Shown: in pieces, positions 56,012 through 64,000 of the stretch
Layout of the letters: every line of letters begins with the position of its first letter
Position numbering within the stretch: the first letter of the stretch is position 1
NCBI GenBank assembly: GCA_028688225.1
Contig: JAQTYQ010000021.1
Location: 1-64,000, forward strand
From: Opitutaceae bacterium
Lineage (GTDB): Bacteria > Verrucomicrobiota > Verrucomicrobiia > Opitutales > Opitutaceae
DNA: 64,000 nt
Reading direction: 5' to 3'
Made by a program: the position numbers and the translations under genes
Notes under the pieces: model-generated
The model's input: only the letters and a program-made list of their open reading frames with translations
Database searches by the model: none
Told to the model about the DNA's origin: nothing

Positions 56012-57208
56012 ATGGCGCTGACCCTTTTGACCCGAACCAAGAAGCCGATTTTGGAGCGTTGCGGCGACGATTATTCCACCAAGATGCGGCTGAAGTACGC
56101 GCCGTTCTATCACGCCATGGAGGCGCAGAGCGGCCCCCACGTCCGGCTGAACGGCCGCGAGATGATCATGCTCTCGAGCAACGACTACCTCGGGCTCTCC
56201 TTCCACCCGAAGGTGATCGAGGCCGGCCGCGCCGCCCTGCTCCAGTGGGGCGCGAGCACCACCGGCGCCCGACCCTCCAACGGTTCGCGCGTCTACCACC
56301 TCGAACTCGAGCAGAAACTCGCGACCTTTCTCAACCGCGAAGCCTGCCACGTCAGCATCGCCGGCTATATCTCGTGCATGTCGAGCGTGGCCGCCTTCGC
56401 ACAAAAGGGCGACCTCATCCTCGCCGACAAGAACATCCATTCCTGCGTGTGGGACGGCATCCGTCTCTCGATGGCGACCGTCGAACGCTTTTCGCACAAC
56501 AACCCCGGGGACCTGCGCCAGCTCCTCAAGACCATCCCCCACCAGACGCCGAAAATGATCGTGGTCGAGGGTATCTATTCGATGGAGGGCCACATCGTGC
56601 ACCTGCCCGAGATCGCGGACATCGCCGACGAGCAGGGCTGCTTCCTCGTGCTCGACGACGCGCACGGCCTGGGCGTGCTCGGCCGGCAGGGGCGCGGCAC
56701 CGTCGACCATTTCCATCTCAACGACAAGGTCGACCTCATCTGCGGCAGCATGTCGAAATCGCTCGCCAGCACCGGCGGCTTCGTGGCCGGTTCGCGCGAG
56801 CTCATCGAATACCTCCGCACCCACTCGCGGCAGACCATCTTCAGCGCCGCCATCAGCCCGGGCCAGACCGCCTGCGCCGCCGCCGCGCTCGATGTCATGC
56901 AGAGCGAACCGCAACACCTCGAACGGCTCTGGCGGAACACCCGCCGTTACCGCGAGATGCTCAAGGGCCTCGGCCTCGACACCTGGGGCAGCGAGACGCC
57001 GGCCGTCCCCATCGTGCTCGGCTCGAAGGAGCTCGTCTACCGCTTCTGGCAGGCCCTGCTCGAACGAGACGTGTTCACGGTCATGTCCATCGCCCCCGCC
57101 GTCCCGCCGGGCAAGGATCTCGTGCGCACCGCCGTCTCGGCCATGCACAGCGACGAGGATCTCGACCGGATCGCCGAGGCCATGGCCTACGCGGTCAAGA
57201 AGCTGTAG
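56012..57208 (+). CDS. Alpha-oxoamine synthase (PLP-dependent acyltransferase)
   Basis: 398-residue fold-type I PLP enzyme that condenses an amino acid with an acyl-CoA or acyl-ACP, as in serine palmitoyltransferase, KBL and BioF. Visible are MLSSNDYLGLSFHPKVIEAG, the ring-stacking region, the PLP-binding Asp and His in VLDDAHGLGVLG, and the Schiff-base Lys in CGSMSKSLASTGGFVAG. The SKSLASTGGFVAG form is closest to the serine palmitoyltransferase-like group, so a sphingolipid-type product is possible. No ACP or ketoreductase gene is adjacent. It stands between two repeat copies together with a GT4 gene. Confidence 0.87.
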   Translation: MALTLLTRTKKPILERCGDDYSTKMRLKYAPFYHAMEAQSGPHVRLNGREMIMLSSNDYLGLSFHPKVIEAGRAALLQWGASTTGARPSNGSRVYHLELEQKLATFLNREACHVSIAGYISCMSSVAAFAQKGDLILADKNIHSCVWDGIRLSMATVERFSHNNPGDLRQLLKTIPHQTPKMIVVEGIYSMEGHIVHLPEIADIADEQGCFLVLDDAHGLGVLGRQGRGTVDHFHLNDKVDLICGSMSKSLASTGGFVAGSRELIEYLRTHSRQTIFSAAISPGQTACAAAALDVMQSEPQHLERLWRNTRRYREMLKGLGLDTWGSETPAVPIVLGSKELVYRFWQALLERDVFTVMSIAPAVPPGKDLVRTAVSAMHSDEDLDRIAEAMAYAVKKL

Positions 57209-57217
57209 GCCGCGCCG

Positions 57218-57246
57218 GTAGGGACGGCCCAGCGGTCCGTCCCTAC
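57218..57246. repeat. REP-like palindrome between convergent genes
   Basis: GTAGGGACGG and CCGTCCCTAC form a perfect 10-bp stem around CCCAGCGGT. It fills the 34-nt gap between the convergent synthase and GT4 genes, and its sequence recurs at 46338-46363. Confidence 0.88.
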
Positions 57247-58319
57247 CCATCAGACAACCGAGAGGCATCGATACCCAACCCCGCGAGCAGGGTTTGGGCG
57301 GTGTCCGCCCAGGTGGGCAGCGGCCGCGCTGCAGCCTCGGCCGCGAGCTTTTGCCACACCGCGGCATCCAGCAGCACGGCGCGCAGCGCGGCCGTCCAAG
57401 CGGCCCGGTCGTTGAGCGGCGCCGTCATGCATCCGCCGCCGGCCGTGATTTCGCGCAGCACCGGCAGGTCGCTGCACACGCACGGCCGCCCCTTCCACAG
57501 CGACTCCAGCACCGGCAGGCCGCAGCCTTCCGCGATCGTGGGAAACGCCGTCGCCGTCGCCGCCGCGTAAAGCCGGTTCACCAGCGCATCGGACCCCGCC
57601 GCATGATGATGCACCCGCGGCTGGGTCTTGCGCAGCGCCTGCAGCCGCGCCGCGAGCGGCCCGCCGAAATGCGGGTTCACCCGACCGACCAGATGCAGCT
57701 CGAAGTCGGTGCCCCCGGCCCAGAGTTCCTCGCACACATCGAGCAGGAACATCTGGTTTTTGCGCGGCTCGAGGATGCCGACGCAGAACAGCAGGCCGGA
57801 GGCGGGGCGCGGAAGACCCGGGGCCGTGCGGGGGCTCCGGTCAAAGTCCGCGCCCAGCATGATGGTCTCCGTGGTGGCGCGCACCTCTCCGCCCTGCCAG
57901 CGCCAGAATTCCACGAGCTCGCGGCGGCTGGCCTCGGAGATCGCCCAGACCCGGTCGAAGGCCGCGAGCATCTTCAGGTACTCGGGATGCCGCGCCACGC
58001 TCTGCGGCCAGGTGATGTGCGGATGCCGCAGGGGGATCGCATCGGCGAACATGGCCGCGAGCCGGCACGGCCGGGCGCGCAGGAAGCTCCAGAAACCCGG
58101 CCGCTCCGGCTCGCTGAACAGCTCGGCCGTGAACAGCCAGTCGGCCGGTGCAAACACCACCGGCGTCTTCTCCCCGGCCCGCCGCCAGCCGCCCTTGCGC
58201 CCGTCCCACTGCACCGGCGTCACGGCGGCGCCGAGTTCCTGGCGCAGCCGTGCGCTCACCCGCATCAGCCCCGACTGGTGCCGCGCCGGGCCGGATTTGG
58301 TGATGTCGAAATAGATCAT
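57243..58319 (-). CDS. GT4 family glycosyltransferase
   Basis: 358 residues. N-terminal MIYFDITKSGPARHQSGLMR with the GLMRV variant of the acceptor loop; central FADAIPLRHPHITWPQSVAR; C-terminal FCVGILEPRKNQMFLLDVCE and the donor site FPTIAEGCGLPVLESLWKGR. It resembles the 53269 gene at these motifs. Its stop overlaps the shared REP hairpin. Confidence 0.9.
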   Translation of the reverse strand: MIYFDITKSGPARHQSGLMRVSARLRQELGAAVTPVQWDGRKGGWRRAGEKTPVVFAPADWLFTAELFSEPERPGFWSFLRARPCRLAAMFADAIPLRHPHITWPQSVARHPEYLKMLAAFDRVWAISEASRRELVEFWRWQGGEVRATTETIMLGADFDRSPRTAPGLPRPASGLLFCVGILEPRKNQMFLLDVCEELWAGGTDFELHLVGRVNPHFGGPLAARLQALRKTQPRVHHHAAGSDALVNRLYAAATATAFPTIAEGCGLPVLESLWKGRPCVCSDLPVLREITAGGGCMTAPLNDRAAWTAALRAVLLDAAVWQKLAAEAAARPLPTWADTAQTLLAGLGIDASRLSDG

Positions 58320-58656
58320 GGTTCTGAGCCAGCTGAAAAAATGCTCAAGGCAGAGAACGGAAGAAGTTTACTGGCCACAAGAGCATGGCTGAACCACGAA
58401 ATATGTGAAAGGAGGCAGACTTTTTTGAACCACTGATGGACACTGATAAACACTGATTGGGGGAGAAAGGGGTTAGCGGATGGCAAGGAACTGAAATAAC
58501 CAACCGATTCTTTCTAGGAGGCAATGAAGAGAATCGAGAACCACGATCTTCGCACTGCTCTCTGTTGTCTCCGTTTCCTCTTGTGAAAACAAACATGTTG
58601 GTTCCGCTCCCTAGGATTTTTTGTGGCTCAACCGGGTTCCCCTCTGCTTCACGACT
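58320..58656. repeat. Repeat-filled gap, including 9-nt-arm element copy 2
   Basis: No gene. Three CACTGAT units at 58431, 58441 and 58451 resemble one arm of the CACGGAT element. CTCTCTGTTGTCTCCGTTTC with CTCTTGTGAAAACAAACA (58558-58596) is the reverse complement of the left arm at 55,814-55,851. Copies 1 and 2 therefore bracket the 56012-58319 gene pair in inverted orientation. Confidence 0.75.
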
Positions 58657-59886
58657 TCAGGCCGATGGCGGCCGCGTTTTCGCCGCCTGCACGAAACAGG
58701 CGTGGAGCCGGGCCGCGTTTTTGTGCGCGTCGTAGTTCTCCTCCGTCCAGCGCCGCGCCGCCAGGCGCAGCCGCTCCGCCAGCGCGTCGTCCTCCGCGAG
58801 CCGCCGCAGCGCCGCCACCCATTCCTCGGGCCGGCTGACGTCGGCCACCAGGCCCGTCGCCTCATGTGCGACCGCCTCGGTCGTGGCGGCGGAAGCCGAG
58901 GTCAGCACGAGGGTGCCGGTGGCCATCGCCTCGGGGATGACATTGGGCAGGCCGTCGCGGTCGCCGGTCGGCGCCACCACGCCCGTGTGCAGCAGCACGT
59001 CGGCCCAGCGCAGGTGCTCCCACACCCCGGCGGGCGGCACCTCGCCGGTGAACGTCACCTGCCGGGCCAGCCCGAGCGCGGCGGTTTCGCGTTCCAGCTC
59101 CTCGCGCAGGTGGCCCCGCCCCACGATGCGGGCTTCGAAGTCCAGGCCGGCCGCGCGCAACGCCGCGTAGATCCGGAGCTGGGCGCGCACGCCCTTTTTC
59201 GGCACCAGCCGCGCCACGCCCACCAGCCGCAGCGGCCGGCGCGGCGCCCGCAGCGGCTTGCAGGCGGGAAAAACGTCGAGCCCGCGGCGGATGAGCTGCA
59301 CCCGGGCCGGGTCGGCGCCGCGATCGAGGAGCGTGCAGCGCCCCATCTCGGTCGACGTGCCCACAAAGGCGGCCAGCGCCACTTTTTCCCGCAGCCACCA
59401 GTCGCCGCCGTGTTCGTAGAGGTCATAGGCGTGCGCGCCGGTGCCATAGGGGATGCCCGTCAGCCGCCACATCAGCCACGCCGCCGTGGCGGGCGCGCCG
59501 GTCCAGGCCGCATACACCAGGTCGGGCGGATCGCAGCGGAAACGGTGGACGAAGTTGGCGGTGAAGCCCGCGCCGAGCATGTTCTCCCAGAAATTGAACG
59601 TCGACGGCGCGCGCCGCCGCAGCGTGTTCACAATGAGCTCCCAAAGCAGGCCGGGGCGCCGGGCCGACTCGTACGGGATCCACCAGAGCAGCGCCACGAA
59701 GAACCACCAGCGCAGCTGGGCGTGCACCGGCAGGCCGCGGAATTCGCCGCCGCCGCCCCAGAGTGAATACAGCCGCAGGTTGAGCCCGCGCGCCTGCATC
59801 GCCGCGACATCACGCTGCAGGAACGCCTCGGACGTCTTCGGGAAGGTCGTGAACAGATATGCGACAGTGAGCGGTTTCTCGGCCAA
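58657..59886 (-). CDS. GT4 family glycosyltransferase
   Basis: About 409 residues. N-terminal VAYLFTTFPKTSEAFLQRDV is typical of the colanic-acid WcaL-like/GT4 exopolysaccharide group, with FPKxSETF as FPKTSEAF. The C-terminal domain has VGVARLVPKKGVRAQLRIYA, GEVPPAGVWEHLRWADVLLH and the donor site GDRDGLPNVIPEAMATGTLV. No ATG precedes the conserved start; TTG at 59886 (LAEKPLTVAYL) or 59922 are the candidates. Confidence 0.88.
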   Translation of the reverse strand: MAEKPLTVAYLFTTFPKTSEAFLQRDVAAMQARGLNLRLYSLWGGGGEFRGLPVHAQLRWWFFVALLWWIPYESARRPGLLWELIVNTLRRRAPSTFNFWENMLGAGFTANFVHRFRCDPPDLVYAAWTGAPATAAWLMWRLTGIPYGTGAHAYDLYEHGGDWWLREKVALAAFVGTSTEMGRCTLLDRGADPARVQLIRRGLDVFPACKPLRAPRRPLRLVGVARLVPKKGVRAQLRIYAALRAAGLDFEARIVGRGHLREELERETAALGLARQVTFTGEVPPAGVWEHLRWADVLLHTGVVAPTGDRDGLPNVIPEAMATGTLVLTSASAATTEAVAHEATGLVADVSRPEEWVAALRRLAEDDALAERLRLAARRWTEENYDAHKNAARLHACFVQAAKTRPPSA

Positions 59887-59979
59887 TCCGCCTGAGCATG
59901 CAGGCTGACCCGCGCCGCGCAATGCTGGGATGCGCCGCGCTGCTCTTTCCGTCCGGGCATTGCCATGTCGTCGGTTTTT

Positions 59980-60131
59980 GTAGGGCGGGGTCGCCAGACC
60001 TCGCCGTCCGATCCAGAAAAGGCGGCATTTGGCAATGCCGCCCTACAACGACGAACGGCGGCGGCTTAAGGATAAGCCGCCCTACCCCGATACACCGATC
60101 CGATGGTAGGGCGCGTTATCCCTAACGCGCC
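59980..60131. repeat. Cluster of four REP-like palindromes (GTAGGG family)
   Basis: GTAGGGCGGGGTCGCC... (59980-60007); GGCGGCATT-TGGC-AATGCCGCC-CTAC (60021-60046); GCGGCTTA-AGGA-TAAGCCGC-CCTAC (60061-60085); GTAGG-GCGCGTTA-TCCC-TAACGCGC (60106-60130). All keep the GTAGGG side and a palindrome with a 4-nt centre, but the stem sequences differ. Together they fill the gap between the GT4 gene and ligA. Confidence 0.85.
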
Positions 60132-60158
60132 GCCATTTTGAGGACAAAGACCCGCCGC

Positions 60159-62626
<2,468 letters not shown>

Positions 62627-64000
62627 ATGACAAAAATCCGTTTGTACGGGTTGGCGAAGCTCATGATAAATCTGGCGTCGAGACTGGCCCTGCTTGGGCC
62701 GCTGATGTCGGCGACAGCAGCGGAGCAGGCGGCGGAGGGGCCGGCGGCGGTCGTGGCGAAGCCGGATTTCTGCATGTTCCTGGCCAACCACTGGACCTAC
62801 AGCGACATCGGATGGTCCTACGGGCTGAAGTCGTGCGTGCAATCCGTCACCGACAGCCTGGACATGGCCGACTACGCCCCCAGCGTGAAAACCGGTATCA
62901 ACCTCGACGCCGCCGCCTTTCCCCTGATGGCGGCAGCCAATCCGGAGGTCATCGAGCGCCTGAAACGCTATCTGGCCGAGGGCAAGGTCGAGATCATCGG
63001 CGGCACCTATGGCCAACCGATGGGGTCGATGGTCTCCGGGGAGTCCAATATCCGCCAGTTGGTCGCGGGCCAGCAGACGATCCGGCAGACGCTGGGCGTC
63101 ACCGTTTCCGCTTTCCTCGAAGAGGAAGAGTTCACCCATCCCCAGATGCCGCAATTGCTCAAAGGCGCCGGCTACCGCTACGCCAGCGCCGCCCAGTGCA
63201 ACACCTGGGGCAAACACGGCAGCCCGCCCCTCGACCTGAACGTCTTCCAATGGCAGGGGCTCGACGGCACCTGCATCCTGGTCGCGCCGATCAACGGCTT
63301 GGTGTTCCATCCCCCGGTGGTGACGCACGACATCGAGTGGCTCTGGTCGCCGGAGGGCCGTCGGCGGGTGGAGGAATTGGGACGACTGGGCATGCCGCTG
63401 GCCATCAAGTGGGTCGAGTTCGGATGGGGTCCCGACGAACTGGAGGGCAAGACGGCCAACAAATTCTTTGCCGCCAAATTTCGCGAACTCACCGCGAAAT
63501 ACAACGTACAGTACACTACGCTGACGGAATACCTCGATCGCTACGGAGCCCAGGCGAAGGAACGGATCCAGTGGCGGATGGATGATTTCCACAAGCTCGA
63601 GCCCTGGGGTTGCGGGGGCGACCAGCTGCGGCGCGAAGAACGGGAGGTCGAGGCGGTGCTCACCGCGGCGGAACGCTTCGACGCGGCGGCCTCCCTGCTG
63701 GGATTGACGCAGGGCCGGGAGGCGGAGCTGGACACCGCCTGGGAGCACCTGCTCACCGCCCAGGGCCACGGCGTTTCCCTCTGCGAATACCTCGACGATG
63801 GACTCGACTACAACGGGATCAATGATCCCGCGGCCCGGCAATTTCTGGCGGCCACCGGCTCCGCCGAAGAAAATGCGAAAGTGAAAAGCTGGGGGGACAT
63901 GGGCTTCCGTTATCTGGCAGTAGCGAAGCAGACGGGCCACGCAATTCTGGAGTCGGCGCTGCACGCGATCGGCGCCGCCGTCGACACCGCCGCGATGAGT
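62627..64000 (+). CDS. GH38-like alpha-mannosidase N-terminal domain protein (partial)
   Basis: 458 codons, open to the window edge without a stop. Residues 1-32 look like a signal peptide (basic start, LASRLALLGPLMSATAAEQ). From residue 50 the sequence resembles GH38 N-terminal domains: FLANHWTYSDIGWSYGLKSC, then GKVEIIGGTYGQPMGSMVSG and THPQMPQLLKGAGYRYA. In GH38 enzymes a catalytic Asp precedes the last of these; here the run is FLEEEEFTHPQ, with Glu residues. A secreted or periplasmic glycosidase is likely but the active site is atypical. The C-terminal part lies outside the window. Confidence 0.72.
   Translation, partial: MTKIRLYGLAKLMINLASRLALLGPLMSATAAEQAAEGPAAVVAKPDFCMFLANHWTYSDIGWSYGLKSCVQSVTDSLDMADYAPSVKTGINLDAAAFPLMAAANPEVIERLKRYLAEGKVEIIGGTYGQPMGSMVSGESNIRQLVAGQQTIRQTLGVTVSAFLEEEEFTHPQMPQLLKGAGYRYASAAQCNTWGKHGSPPLDLNVFQWQGLDGTCILVAPINGLVFHPPVVTHDIEWLWSPEGRRRVEELGRLGMPLAIKWVEFGWGPDELEGKTANKFFAAKFRELTAKYNVQYTTLTEYLDRYGAQAKERIQWRMDDFHKLEPWGCGGDQLRREEREVEAVLTAAERFDAAASLLGLTQGREAELDTAWEHLLTAQGHGVSLCEYLDDGLDYNGINDPAARQFLAATGSAEENAKVKSWGDMGFRYLAVAKQTGHAILESALHAIGAAVDTAAMS

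Noticed and set aside
55813-57570. 585-codon frame starting MFVLTGGNGGNRG
   Set aside because: Its start comes from a repeat element and the rest is the shadow of the alpha-oxoamine synthase in another frame.

Overview
The window is a high-GC chromosomal segment, most likely from a member of the Verrucomicrobiota, probably near Opitutaceae. The support is a 51-residue small basic protein at 16052-16207 of a family known only from Chlamydiae and Verrucomicrobia, a tandem-duplicated UvrA of about 2,000 residues of the kind best known from chlamydiae, lipopolysaccharide heptosyltransferases that imply a Gram-negative envelope, and a dense load of short palindromic repeats between genes. The family assignment is inference; no rRNA is present.

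Layout: 0.2-7.5 kb holds serS and a lipopolysaccharide block (four GT9 heptosyltransferase-like genes, a DUF4254 gene and an LpxL-type acyltransferase). 7.6-10.6 kb holds two orphan OppD/OppF-type ATPases separated by a GxxExxY gene in a repeat-bounded element, then HicAB. 10.6-17.3 kb is mixed: a decayed toxin-antitoxin pair, a low-GC membrane protein, a ThyA-family protein, trmL, thrB, smpB, rpoZ, cutA, the small basic protein, a DedA protein and tRNA-Arg(CCG). 17.3-24 kb has an IS1182-like remnant and then a compact type II secretion/type IV pilus-like operon (receiver protein, small protein, GspE/PilB ATPase, three prepilins, a PilX-like protein and an unknown membrane protein) with no platform protein or secretin. 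24-35.4 kb has lpdA, a divergent aldehyde dehydrogenase, a holin-like membrane protein, a glycosyltransferase and the giant UvrA. 35.4-41.6 kb has DUF2971, the HepT/MntA toxin-antitoxin pair, two receiver-only regulators, an ankyrin protein, a MITE-like element and eno. 41.7-46.2 kb is metabolic (dehydrogenase/epimerase, esterase, DUF1638, amino-acid permease). 46.4-60 kb is a surface-glycan region (methyltransferase, three GT-C-like membrane proteins, three GT4 enzymes, an alpha-oxoamine synthase). ligA and a partial GH38-like gene close the window.

The strongest unexplained signal is in the repeats. Several unrelated palindromic elements have arms built from 7-nt units, and five such arrays lie in frame inside uvrA at or near domain linkers. 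A second family, arms with three CACGGAT units spaced 2 and 3 nt apart, brackets the GxxExxY gene and also occurs as an empty 70-bp copy near 49.95 kb. A third family is REP-like (GTAGGG head plus a stem whose sequence varies while staying self-complementary). Four receiver-only response regulators occur without any histidine kinase in the window.
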